From: Planctomycetota bacterium
Lineage (GTDB): Bacteria; Planctomycetota; UBA1135; GCA-002686595
Length of the DNA stretch: 64,000 bases
Reading direction: 5' to 3'
Assembly: GCA_028823345.1 (NCBI GenBank)
Contig: JAPKBR010000002.1
Coordinates: 62,001-126,000, forward strand
Shown here: one piece after another, positions 36,166 to 44,534 of the stretch
Layout of the letters: each line of letters starts with the position of its first letter
Numbering within the stretch: position 1 is the stretch's first letter
Translations under genes and position numbers: made by a program
The notes under the pieces: generated by a model
Database searches by the model: none
What the model saw: only the letters and a program-made list of their open reading frames with translations
Told to the model about the DNA's origin: nothing

Positions 36166-37845
36166 TCAGCGTCCGTCGAATGCGATCTCCCCGTCCACCA
36201 GGGTCAACAGCACACGCGCCTGCAACAATTGCTCCGCGCTCATCGCGTCCAACTCAAACGGGTCCAAATCAAGCACCGTGCCATCGAAGGCAAAGCCCAC
36301 CTTTAAGACTCCACGGGTGTTCTCTTCCCCCAGGGCAAAAGCCGCACCCCGGGTGAATGCGCCAATAGCTTCCGCAGCACTCAAGCGCTGATCGGGGAGC
36401 CAGCCCCCGGACGGTTGGCCCTTCCCATCCTGGCGGGTCATGGCCGCATAAATGCCCTCAAGGGGCTCTGGGCGCTCCACCGGAAAGTCGCTGCCAAAGG
36501 CCAGGGGCGAAGTGGCAGAATGCAGGCGACGCCAAGCGTAGGCCCCACGCACCCGGTCGGCCCCAAGACGCTGTTCGGCCCAACGCAAATCGCTGGTGGC
36601 GTGGGTCGGTTGCATGGAGGGAATCACCCCAAGGGCGCGCAGGCGATGCCAGTCCCCTGCCGCCACCACTTGGGCGTGCTCCAGCCGCGGGCGCAGATCC
36701 CGCAGGGAGGGGATTTCGGTTTGCACCACACCAAAGGCATCCAATACCTGTCGGCAGGCCGCGTCACCGATGGCGTGAACCGCCGGCTGCATTTGGGCCT
36801 CGGCGCAAATACGCACCAAGCGCAAAATGTCTTGATCTTCAAAGCGTCCCAAGCCCCGGTGTCCCGGTTCGTCCTCATAGTCCGCCAACAGCCAAGCTCC
36901 TCGGGAGCCAAGAGCTCCATCCACCATCAACTTGACCCCGGCCACCCGGAAACGATGGTCCCCCAGATTCTTCAGTTGCAACAGTTCCCCCGGCCCCAAA
37001 AGCGAGTTGCCCGGCAGGTACGCCGCCACACGCAGGGGCAACTGTCCCTCCTGGCGCAACCCGGCCAAGACCTTCAGGGATAAACGATCCGTGCCCATGT
37101 CGTGCACGCAACAAAGGCCCACGGAAAGTGCCTTTTGCACCCCGGCCAACATGCGTCGTCGCACGTCCGCCTCCTTAGCTGGAGGCAACCAGCGAGTCAC
37201 ATGGCCCATGGCCCGATCGATCAAAACTCCGGTGGGTTGACCCGCTGGATCCCGCAGGATGCGTCCCCCGGCTGGATCCGGAGAAGAACTCTTAGCCCCC
37301 AGCAAACCGGCTTTATCCAGAGCCGCATGGTTGACCAACACCGCGTGTCCATCAATGCGTTCCAGTAGTACCGGATTGTCAGGCACCGCTTCCGAGAGGG
37401 CCGAGTGATGGGGAAACTCTGCCCCGGGCCAACGGGTCTGATCCCAACCACGCCCTTGAATCCAGGCTCCCGGAGGCAAGTCCTTAGCGGCCGCCGCCAC
37501 CCGTCGTATCAGTTCCCCATAGGACTCGACCCCCACCAAATTCACCTGCTCAAGCATCTCCCCAAGGCCCAACAAATGACCGTGCGCGTCCTGCAAACCA
37601 GGAATCAAAACCATGCCTTCTAGGTCCAACTCGGGTACCTCTGGCCCCTGCCGGCGCAGCTCATCCACTTCCCCCACGGCCACGATCCACCCATCCTGCA
37701 CCAGCATCGCCTGCACCGGCTCCAGGGCCACGAGCCGTCCGTCCAGGGACTCATGCACCCCGGGCCGAATCGTGCCCCCAAAAATCAAGAGGTCCTGGCT
37801 GGGAATCAACGCCGCCCCAAAAAGGGCAAGGGAAACAATGCTCAT
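36166..37845 (-). CDS. YtcJ-like metal-dependent amidohydrolase
   Basis: The 559-residue protein belongs to the amidohydrolase superfamily: a beta-sandwich N-terminus, then the metal-binding HxH (His88, His90 in DAHGHLLGLG), ERIDGHAVLVNHAAL, DGALGSRGAWL, HAIGDAA and FGSDFPVERPEPLEGIYAA, all in the YtcJ/NfdA order. It probably cleaves an amide or cyclic amide; the substrate is unknown. The start MSIVSLALFGAALIPSQ is a short hydrophobic run that could be a weak signal peptide. Its first ~70 codons and upstream region are repeated in degraded form near 38215-38440. Confidence 0.9.
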   Translation of the reverse strand: MSIVSLALFGAALIPSQDLLIFGGTIRPGVHESLDGRLVALEPVQAMLVQDGWIVAVGEVDELRRQGPEVPELDLEGMVLIPGLQDAHGHLLGLGEMLEQVNLVGVESYGELIRRVAAAAKDLPPGAWIQGRGWDQTRWPGAEFPHHSALSEAVPDNPVLLERIDGHAVLVNHAALDKAGLLGAKSSSPDPAGGRILRDPAGQPTGVLIDRAMGHVTRWLPPAKEADVRRRMLAGVQKALSVGLCCVHDMGTDRLSLKVLAGLRQEGQLPLRVAAYLPGNSLLGPGELLQLKNLGDHRFRVAGVKLMVDGALGSRGAWLLADYEDEPGHRGLGRFEDQDILRLVRICAEAQMQPAVHAIGDAACRQVLDAFGVVQTEIPSLRDLRPRLEHAQVVAAGDWHRLRALGVIPSMQPTHATSDLRWAEQRLGADRVRGAYAWRRLHSATSPLAFGSDFPVERPEPLEGIYAAMTRQDGKGQPSGGWLPDQRLSAAEAIGAFTRGAAFALGEENTRGVLKVGFAFDGTVLDLDPFELDAMSAEQLLQARVLLTLVDGEIAFDGR

Positions 37846-37945
37846 GCCCGCACTCTACCAGTCCAATGCACTATTATCTGATTCCGTGGAGAGTCTAAAA
37901 GCGGAAAACTGCCTGGGTCACCGGCCCCTAGGCGCTACCACCGGA
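37618..37945. repeat. Left copy of duplicated amidohydrolase/SDR junction
   Basis: This stretch contains the first ~75 codons of the amidohydrolase (minus), 40 nt of spacer, and a remnant of the SDR gene start (plus) from GTG at 37886, reading GTGGAGAGTCTAAAAGCGG where the real SDR has ATGGAAAGTCTCAAAGG. The copy at 38215-38480 aligns with a constant offset of 554 nt from 37734 onward. The SDR remnant loses frame after about 25 codons. Confidence 0.85.
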
Positions 37946-38027
37946 CACTGTGTAACCCGATGAATCAACGAACCGAGCTTCGCACGACCGCTGATCACCA
38001 AAACCGTTCGCCGGACAGGGAAATCTT

Positions 38028-38153
38028 ATGGATAAAGAAGATCAAATCATCATGCGCCTCGAAGTGATCGAACAAGAAGCAAAGCTAATCCGCGGCCTCC
38101 TAACGATCCTACTGGCACTCTCATCAGTGTTCATGCTCGTCCACTTTATGTAA
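38028..38153 (+). CDS. Possible small membrane protein, 41 residues
   Basis: An ATG at 38028 opens a 41-codon frame: a charged amphipathic N-terminus (MDKEDQIIMRLEVIEQEAKL) followed by a hydrophobic segment (LLTILLALSSVFMLVHFM) ending at TAA. CAGGGAAA lies about 8 nt upstream. A hand count gives 57 G/C of 126 (45%), well below the surrounding genes, so the stretch is compositionally foreign. It lies between the two copies of the duplicated junction. No family was recognised; it may not be expressed. Confidence 0.5.
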   Translation: MDKEDQIIMRLEVIEQEAKLIRGLLTILLALSSVFMLVHFM

Positions 38154-38214
38154 TGGCTGTTTCTTTGGATCGGCGGGCACTAGGCCCGTCAGCTGCGGCC
38201 TCGGGAATCAAAGC

Positions 38215-38399
38215 CCACCCTCCAGGTCCGACTCGGGCACATCCTACCCTTGCTGGCGCAGGCCCCTCACTTCGCCCAGGGCCACGAAACGTCCGTCCAC
38301 GGACCCATGCACCCCGGGCCGAATCGTGACCCCAAAGATCAACAGGTCTTGGCTGGGAATCAACGCCGCCCCAAAAAGGGCAAGGGAAACAATGCTCAT
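38215..38399 (-). pseudogene. Truncated duplicate of the amidohydrolase 5' end
   Basis: Reading from 38399 the frame gives MSIVSLALFGAALIPSQ and then IRPGVHGSVDG, near-identical to the intact amidohydrolase start at 37845, but stops after 51 codons at 38244. Homology to the parent continues past the stop to about 38215. Relative to the parent a 48-nt internal piece is missing, bounded in the parent by two copies of GGCCACGA (37678-37685 and 37726-37733), which is what a slip between short direct repeats would leave. The remainder of the gene is absent. Confidence 0.85.
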
Positions 38400-38480
38400 G
38401 CCCGCACTCTTGTAGTCGAATGCACTATTGTCTGAATCCATGGAAAGTCTCAAAGGAAAAACAGCCTGGGTCACCGGCGC
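38215..38480. repeat. Right copy of duplicated amidohydrolase/SDR junction
   Basis: Here the amidohydrolase part is the damaged one and the SDR part is intact, the reverse of the left copy. The spacer between the two divergent starts is the same length in both copies (40 nt), so the duplicated unit covered the whole divergent promoter region. The interval between copies (about 37946-38214) is unlike either flank. Confidence 0.85.
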
Positions 38481-39180
38481 ATCGGCGGGCATTGGCGCCG
38501 CCACTGCCCGCGCCCTGGGCCAGCAAGGTGCGCATGTGTTGTTGTCCGCCCGCCGCGAAGATCGCTTGGAAGAGTTGGCCGCCGAACTCCCCAGCGCCGA
38601 GGTCCTGGCCCTCGATGTGTGCGACGCTGCCCAAGTGAAGGCCGCCGTGGCGGACCGAAGCTTGGACATCGTGGTGGCCTGCGCGGGCCTTGCCCGGGGC
38701 TTGGATATGCTCCAGGACGGGGACCCCACGGACTGGGCGGTGACCCTCGACACCAACCTGAAGGGCGTGCTTCATGTGGTGCATGCGGCCCTGCCTGGTT
38801 TGATCCGACAGGGACACGGGGACCTGGTGTTCTTGGGCAGCGTCGCCGGCCGCCAGGTCTATCCCGGAGGCAACGTCTACTGCGCCAGTAAGTACGGGGT
38901 GCGTGCTGTCTACGAGGCCCTGCGCATGGACGCCGGCGGCAAAGGCGTGCGCTACACCACGGTGGATCCGGGCATGGTGGAAACCGACTTCACGTTGACG
39001 CGCCTCGGGGACCCCGAGGCTGCTGCCAAGGTCTATGAAAACATGCATCCCTTGAGCGCCGAAGACGTGGCGGACGCGGTGCTCTTCGCGGTCACGCGCC
39101 CCAAGCACGTGAACATCGGGGAAATTGTCCTCTGGCCCACCTGCCAGGCCTCAACACGGGACGTAACCCGCGACTCTTGA
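38440..39180 (+). CDS. Short-chain dehydrogenase/reductase (YdfG-like)
   Basis: The ATG at 38440 gives 246 residues of classical SDR: nucleotide-binding TGASAGIG (12-19), an NADP-compatible SARREDR after the second strand, VACAG (the NNAG equivalent), the catalytic Ser in FLGSVAGRQVYPGG and YCASK (Tyr147, Lys151), then VDPGMVETDF. It resembles YdfG-type serine/3-hydroxy acid dehydrogenases that oxidise small hydroxy acids with NADP. A TTG at 38428 is a possible earlier start. Its promoter region is the duplicated one shared with the amidohydrolase. Confidence 0.92.
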   Translation: MESLKGKTAWVTGASAGIGAATARALGQQGAHVLLSARREDRLEELAAELPSAEVLALDVCDAAQVKAAVADRSLDIVVACAGLARGLDMLQDGDPTDWAVTLDTNLKGVLHVVHAALPGLIRQGHGDLVFLGSVAGRQVYPGGNVYCASKYGVRAVYEALRMDAGGKGVRYTTVDPGMVETDFTLTRLGDPEAAAKVYENMHPLSAEDVADAVLFAVTRPKHVNIGEIVLWPTCQASTRDVTRDS

Positions 39181-39244
39181 GCCACCAACGGGCCTCCCGG
39201 GTTTACAATCCCAAGCCACATCTCCATTAGCCAGATTTCCCCAC

Positions 39245-40450
39245 ATGACTCCCCCCCCCGACGAACTCGATCGTGAGATCGCCAGTGCACTCTCCGGCAT
39301 CAACCTGCAATCCCTCGGCAACGAGGAGAAAGAAGCTGAGGAAACCGCCGGAGAACGCCTATGGACCGGCACGATCCAAGGCATCAACGGAGACGACGTG
39401 ATCGTGGACATCGGACCGCGCGTGCAGGGAATCGTTTCCCGCCGCGAGTTCGAAGAGGACCCGGTGGTGGGTGCAACCATGAGCTTTGCCCTGCGAGGCC
39501 GCGAGGAAGGCCTTTGGCTCTTGTCCCTCACGGGCGCAAAGGAAGTCGCCGCTTGGAATGACCTTACGGTGGGCTCCCACGTGCGTGCCCGGGTCAGTGG
39601 TCAGAACAAGGGCGGCTTGGAATTAATCATCGGCAAGAACCGAGCCTTCATGCCCGCCAGTCAAGTGGCCATCGGGCGGGAAGAAGACATAGCGCGCTTC
39701 ATCGGCCAAACACTTCTCTGCGAAGTGCTAGAGATCGACCGCAGCAAGGACCGGGTGTTGCTCTCCCGGCGAAAGGTCCTGGAGACCGAACGCAACGCAG
39801 CCCGCACCGAAGCTGTGGGCAGCCTGCAAGTGGGCTCCATCACCCAGGGCAAGGTCACACGCGTCGAGCCCTTTGGCGGGTTTGTCGATCTGGGCAACGG
39901 CCTTGAAGGCCTCTTGCATGTGTCCAACATCAGCCACCAGCGTATCGAAGACGCCTCCACCGAATTGACCCAAGGCCAAGAGCTCAAAGTCAAAATCCTC
40001 GACATCAAGGATGGCGGCAAGCGCATCGGCCTCGGCATCAAACAACTCCTGCCGGACCCCTGGGACGATGTACATGAGCGTTTCCCCGCGGACCGCGAGG
40101 TCACCGGCAAGGTCACACGCCTGGCGGATTTCGGTGCGTTCATCGAACTCGCCCCGGGCCTCGACGGCCTTTTGCATGTGTCCCAATTGGGCCGCGACCG
40201 GGTGCGACGGGCAGGAGATGTGCTCTCCATGGGCGAAGAAGTTACCGTGCGCGTCAGCAGCGTTGACATCTCGGCCAAACGCATCTCCCTCACCCGCTTG
40301 GACTCCCGCGGAGCAGTCTTGGGATCCGAAGACGCGGTGGATGCCGACGTGATCGACAAGAACTTGGCAGGCCCCGGAGAAGGCAACCTGGGAACCAACC
40401 TGGGCAACCTGTTCCGAGATGCCATGAAGAAGAATACCCCGGACAAGTAA
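39245..40450 (+). CDS. S1 RNA-binding protein (RpsA-like, four S1 domains)
   Basis: The 401-residue protein consists of four S1 domains at roughly 40-100, 110-175, 195-265 and 280-350. The last two are the best preserved (GKVTRVEPFGGFVDLG...GLLHVSNIS; GKVTRLADFGAFIELAPG...GLLHVSQLG). The number of domains is between Bacillus YpfD/RpsA (four) and E. coli S1 (six), so it may be the ribosomal protein S1 equivalent that helps bind mRNA, which would matter in a genome with few Shine-Dalgarno sites. An acidic N-terminus and a charged tail lie outside the repeats. Confidence 0.88.
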   Translation: MTPPPDELDREIASALSGINLQSLGNEEKEAEETAGERLWTGTIQGINGDDVIVDIGPRVQGIVSRREFEEDPVVGATMSFALRGREEGLWLLSLTGAKEVAAWNDLTVGSHVRARVSGQNKGGLELIIGKNRAFMPASQVAIGREEDIARFIGQTLLCEVLEIDRSKDRVLLSRRKVLETERNAARTEAVGSLQVGSITQGKVTRVEPFGGFVDLGNGLEGLLHVSNISHQRIEDASTELTQGQELKVKILDIKDGGKRIGLGIKQLLPDPWDDVHERFPADREVTGKVTRLADFGAFIELAPGLDGLLHVSQLGRDRVRRAGDVLSMGEEVTVRVSSVDISAKRISLTRLDSRGAVLGSEDAVDADVIDKNLAGPGEGNLGTNLGNLFRDAMKKNTPDK

Positions 40451-40476
40451 GTCCGCCCCCGCCGGTTGGTGGGACT

Positions 40477-41298
40477 TCAGTAACTCTCTTCGGGGCTTGG
40501 GAATTCCATGCTGCGCACATCAGCCCTGTAGCGGCTGAAGGCGTCCTGCATATCATCCGCCACGTTCGCATAGCGTCGAACGAAGCGCGGCTGAAAGCGC
40601 GTGTAGAGTCCCAGCATGTCGTGGCTCACCAGAATCTGACCATCCACGTGGGGGCCGGCGCCGATGCCAATCACCGGTACATCCACCGCCGCAGCAACTT
40701 TCTTCGCGACCTCCGCAGGCACTTTTTCAATCACGATGGCAAAGGCTCCTGCCTCTTCCAGAAGCACCGCATCCCGCAACAGAGTGTCCGCCTCTTCCTG
40801 ATCACGAGCGCGTACCTTATAGGTGCCAAAGGAGTGAATCGACTGTGGGGTCAAGCCCAAGTGCCCCATGACTGGAATGCCCACGCGCACCATACGGCGC
40901 ACCGCTTCACAGGCCACTTCGCCCCCTTCCACCTTAATCGCTTCCACGCCCGCCTCTTTGATCATGCGGCCCGCGTTACGCAGGGCTTCATCGGAATTGA
41001 CCTGATAGCTCATGAAAGGCAAATCGCCCACCACAAGGGCACGTTCCACACCACGGCGCACCAAAGCCGCGTGATAGAGCATGTGGTCCAGAGTCACAGT
41101 CACCGTGGTGTCGAGACCTTGGACCACCATGGCCACCGAGTCCCCCACCAAGATCACATCGACTCCGGCCGCATCCACCAGGCTGGCCATGGTGCAGTCA
41201 TAGGCAGTCAAGCAAGCGATCTTCTCGCCCCTGGTTTTCATCTCCCGCAGGATCTGGGTGGTGACCTTTTTCTCGGACCTCTTGGAGTGGCTGGACAT
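40477..41298 (-). CDS. panB: 3-Methyl-2-oxobutanoate hydroxymethyltransferase
   Basis: The 273-residue protein has the PanB signatures: KIACLTAYDCTMASLVDAAG, the metal-binding LVGDSVAMVVQG (Asp53), GDLPFMSYQ, KVEGGE and VMGHLGLTPQS followed by the GTYKVRARD stretch. PanB transfers a hydroxymethyl group from methylene-tetrahydrofolate to 2-oxoisovalerate, the first step to pantothenate and CoA. The other pantothenate genes are not in the window. The gene is convergent with the S1 gene (26 nt apart). Confidence 0.96.
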   Translation of the reverse strand: MSSHSKRSEKKVTTQILREMKTRGEKIACLTAYDCTMASLVDAAGVDVILVGDSVAMVVQGLDTTVTVTLDHMLYHAALVRRGVERALVVGDLPFMSYQVNSDEALRNAGRMIKEAGVEAIKVEGGEVACEAVRRMVRVGIPVMGHLGLTPQSIHSFGTYKVRARDQEEADTLLRDAVLLEEAGAFAIVIEKVPAEVAKKVAAAVDVPVIGIGAGPHVDGQILVSHDMLGLYTRFQPRFVRRYANVADDMQDAFSRYRADVRSMEFPSPEESY

Positions 41299-41375
41299 GG
41301 GTTTATTCTAGCCCGAAAGAGGAACAGGGACCCAAGTTGTAAACCCTGCCCCGGAAAATCGGCCCCAGGGACGCC

Positions 41376-43013
41376 CTAGCTGTTCCCTACAGCATGGAGA
41401 GCCAAAGCCGCCCCTGCCCCGTCGATGGCGGCACTCATGATGCCCCCAGCCCAGCCCGCTCCTTCCCCTACCGCCTGCAGATTGGAAAATCCCTGGACCA
41501 AACGGGTGGTCCGGTCCCGGGGAATGCGAATCGGTCCGGAACTACGGGATTCGACCCCCAGCAGCAATCCCGGCGCGCCACTATAGCCCGGAATTTGACG
41601 CTCAAAGCGCTCCAGAGCAAGGCCTAGGGCACGGGTCACAAACTCCGGCAACATCTGGTCCAAGCGTGCGGGCTCTGCGCCGAACACCAGGCTGGTTTTG
41701 AGATCCCCGGTACTCATGCGCCCCGTCAAAAAGTCATCCGCCCGTTGGGCAGGGGCCGCATAGGTCCCACCCCCCGCGTGAAAAGCGCGCTGCTCCTGGT
41801 CCCGCTGGAAGTCCACCCCACGGAATGGATTGCTTTCGTCACCGGGAAATTGATCCGGTGTCACGGTGACCACTAGACCTGAATTGGCCCAGGGAGAGGA
41901 ATGGGCCGCGTTGCTCATGCCGTTGGTGCACAGGGTGCCGGGTTCGTTGACGCTGGCCACGACCCTTCCACCGGGACACATGCAGAAACTGTGGGCCGCT
42001 TGGGTGAGTCCATCGGCCCGGGATGTCAGGCTATAGGACGCTGGGCCCAAGACCTCTGCTCCTGTGCCATAACGGGCTTCGGTGATCAATTCCTGGGGAT
42101 GCTCGATGCGCACGCCAAACTGAAAGGCTTTGGCTTCAAAGGGAACGCCCTGGCCCGCCAAAATCTTCCAGGTATCCCGGGCACTGTGTCCGGTGGCTAG
42201 GATTAAACCATCGCAGGCCAAGGTTCCTCTGGAGGTACGCGCACCGGTCACGCGCTGGGGCGCACCATCCTCCAGCTCGAGGCCTTCGAATCGCGTGTCG
42301 AAGGCGAAGTTCACTCCCTCATCGATCAGGCGCTGGCGCAGCCGGGGCAAGATCGCATGCAAGAGATCGGTGCCAATGTGAGCACGTGCATCAAAGCGAA
42401 TCCCATCGGGTGCGCCGCAGGCAACCAATTCATCCAGGATCGGGACCTCAAGGGGATCGTCCACGCGCGTGTAGAGTTTGCCGTCGGAATAGGTCCCCGC
42501 GCCCCCTTCTCCAAAGAGCAGATTGGATTCCGGGTCGAGGGCCTTTCCACGGTGAAACGGGACCAACCGCCGGTGACGATCCTCAAGCACAGCCCCCCGT
42601 TCCAAGACCGTGACCGATGCTCCGCCGAGGGCCAGGGGCAATGCCGCGAACATCCCCGCCGGACCGCTGCCCACCACCACCACGTGCCCACGCCCCACGG
42701 GGCCCGCGGGTTGTGCCGGGGTCAGACTGCCGGGCATCGGCGCCGGGCGCACGCGACCACTGCGCTCTTCCCGTGAAAGGGCCTTGGACCCAAAACGCTT
42801 GGGCACAACCAAGTCCACCTGCACAGGTAACTTGGGGGGGCGCTTGCGCGCATCCACCGAGCGCCTGGAAATACGCGCGCCGCGCAGGGCAGACTCATCG
42901 ATCCCTAGGCGCTTTTGGGCCCGGGCTATGAGTTCGCTATCCCCTTCCTCCAATCCCTGCACAAGCCCCGAAAGGCGCAGGGTGATGAGGGCTTCTGGAC
43001 GGGGATCAGGCAT
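41376..43013 (-). CDS. FAD-dependent dehydrogenase (COG2509 type)
   Basis: The 545-residue flavoprotein has an N-terminal ferredoxin-like domain (~1-75), the dinucleotide-binding VVVGSGPAGMFAAL (~113-125), an FAD-binding SNLLFGEGGAGTYSDGKL stretch, a second ATG-type loop LILATGHSARDT, and the C-terminal AVGEGAGWAGGIMSAAIDG signature. These are typical of the widely conserved Uncharacterised FAD-dependent dehydrogenase family. The substrate is not known. It precedes panB by 77 nt on the same strand. Confidence 0.92.
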   Translation of the reverse strand: MPDPRPEALITLRLSGLVQGLEEGDSELIARAQKRLGIDESALRGARISRRSVDARKRPPKLPVQVDLVVPKRFGSKALSREERSGRVRPAPMPGSLTPAQPAGPVGRGHVVVVGSGPAGMFAALPLALGGASVTVLERGAVLEDRHRRLVPFHRGKALDPESNLLFGEGGAGTYSDGKLYTRVDDPLEVPILDELVACGAPDGIRFDARAHIGTDLLHAILPRLRQRLIDEGVNFAFDTRFEGLELEDGAPQRVTGARTSRGTLACDGLILATGHSARDTWKILAGQGVPFEAKAFQFGVRIEHPQELITEARYGTGAEVLGPASYSLTSRADGLTQAAHSFCMCPGGRVVASVNEPGTLCTNGMSNAAHSSPWANSGLVVTVTPDQFPGDESNPFRGVDFQRDQEQRAFHAGGGTYAAPAQRADDFLTGRMSTGDLKTSLVFGAEPARLDQMLPEFVTRALGLALERFERQIPGYSGAPGLLLGVESRSSGPIRIPRDRTTRLVQGFSNLQAVGEGAGWAGGIMSAAIDGAGAALALHAVGNS

Positions 43014-43115
43014 GGTTGGGAGAGGGCAAGGTCACCGCTCGAAAGCCATCTTGCCAGAACCTAGGCCTGGCAAGGCGAACTCACGCCCAAAGCCCCCACC
43101 CCATAACACAAACTC

Positions 43116-44483
43116 TTGGGCGTGAAGGACACCAGCGAAGAGCAAACCCCCGACATCCCTGGGGACCGGGCCCAAGCCAAGCAGTGGCTTGGGGAGTTGC
43201 TTGCGGAAACCCAATCCTGCCCGGGTGCACGAGTCGTGCTAGCCCTCGATCCGGAGGATTCCGCCGAGTTCACGGATACCCTGCGCGAAGAGGCCCACGG
43301 GGAGCACGCGCTCCTGCGAAGAGGCACGGACTATGGGAGCTGGCTCGAATTGCGCACGCGCCTGGAACCCTCGGACCCCGAGCCTCGTTTCTCCGCAGCG
43401 GAACCAATCCTGTTCCCCGGGCATTTCGATCCCGCGACCCTGGCCCCCGAGGCGGGTCTGAAATTGCTCAAGACTCTGGCCGACCCGGATGCTTTTTTGG
43501 CCTGGGGTGAAACCCAAGGCAGCCGCAAAGATTTTTCCTGCAAGGCCGATTCCGATCCCCTCCAAAATCCCGGGGCCGATCGCTGCAAGCTGATCTTTGA
43601 AAAGCCCGGGACCGCACGCACCTGGGCCAAGGCCAGCATGCTCTCTGAACTTCCCGGAGAGACCTCCATGCGCCTGCGGGTTTCCGCGGGGAGGGAACCC
43701 GAGGACGAGGGCAACCGGGACCTACCCACCCACCGCACGGTGGCCGAATTGGGTGAGGCCCTGCTCCCTGGCATGCAGGCCATCGCCCAGGATCCCGGCC
43801 TCACAAAGAAGCTCACCCAATTGCTCGGGGGCGCGCCGCTCCTGACCCAACCGATTGCCTACTGGAACACCCCCGGTGGCGGCGCCCTCTTCCATCACGA
43901 CGCCTTCAAGGAGGAACTGAAGGGCGGCCAACGGGGAGTCTGCTTCGTTCAAGCCAGCGGACGCACCGCTTGGCTAGCCCTCTCCACGGAAGCCTTGGCC
44001 CACGAGGTGCAGGCATTCTTGCGCGGATTGCTCACGGGCGAATGGCCCGATCTGGAAGAGCTCTTCTTGGGTGACGCCACCACCAAGAGCACCATGCTCT
44101 GTTTAGCCAGCGATCCCGAGAGCATCATCGACCAGCTGATTCTGCCGGGCTGCGGCCAGTTGGCAGGGATTGTCAACCAATCCCCAACCTTCACGGCGCT
44201 CTTGGCGGATCAAGGGCATGCCCTGGTCTTGGAGCCGGGAGATGTGCTCCTGTTGCCCAATCAAGGCTTGCGCAAGACCCTCATGCACTCGGTTTTTTGT
44301 GCCTCCGATGAAGCGACCTATGGGCTATCCATGGCAATCCGCGAAAGTCAGCCAGTGCGCAAAGTGGACCAGACCGTCCATCGCCTGGGAGGCGGTCGCA
44401 AGCGGCGCCATTCAGGAAGGGGCCAGTCCCGCCAGGGGAAATCCGGCGGAGGGAAATCCAGCGGCAATAATTCAGGACATTGA
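43116..44483 (+). CDS. Putative Fe(II)/2-oxoglutarate oxygenase (cupin/JmjC-like) with basic low-complexity tail
   Basis: No close family was recognised. The protein (455 residues from the TTG at 43116; GTG at 43122 is an alternative) has a candidate facial triad: an HxD at His260-Asp262 (LFHHDAF) and a distal His391 (KTLMHSVF) after LEPGDVLLLP, with a following YGLSMAIRE strand whose Arg could hold 2-oxoglutarate. This order is that of double-stranded beta-helix oxygenases. The last ~35 residues are rich in R, G, K and S (GGGRKRRHSGRGQSRQGK), resembling a nucleic-acid-binding tail. A methyltransferase gene follows 51 nt later. No clear Shine-Dalgarno is seen. Confidence 0.55.
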   Translation: MGVKDTSEEQTPDIPGDRAQAKQWLGELLAETQSCPGARVVLALDPEDSAEFTDTLREEAHGEHALLRRGTDYGSWLELRTRLEPSDPEPRFSAAEPILFPGHFDPATLAPEAGLKLLKTLADPDAFLAWGETQGSRKDFSCKADSDPLQNPGADRCKLIFEKPGTARTWAKASMLSELPGETSMRLRVSAGREPEDEGNRDLPTHRTVAELGEALLPGMQAIAQDPGLTKKLTQLLGGAPLLTQPIAYWNTPGGGALFHHDAFKEELKGGQRGVCFVQASGRTAWLALSTEALAHEVQAFLRGLLTGEWPDLEELFLGDATTKSTMLCLASDPESIIDQLILPGCGQLAGIVNQSPTFTALLADQGHALVLEPGDVLLLPNQGLRKTLMHSVFCASDEATYGLSMAIRESQPVRKVDQTVHRLGGGRKRRHSGRGQSRQGKSGGGKSSGNNSGH

Positions 44484-44534
44484 AGAAGAGGCTCGAGAGG
44501 GTAAAGTTGCACCACGACGAGCCCAGTACCCGGC

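Noticed and set aside
37946-38214. Integron cassette or insertion sequence between the repeat copies
   Set aside because: No attC-like core sites, terminal inverted repeats or transposase were recognised.
38244-38756. 170-codon minus-strand gene
   Set aside because: It is a join of an antisense frame over the SDR gene and the truncated amidohydrolase duplicate; only the latter has homology and it is a pseudogene.
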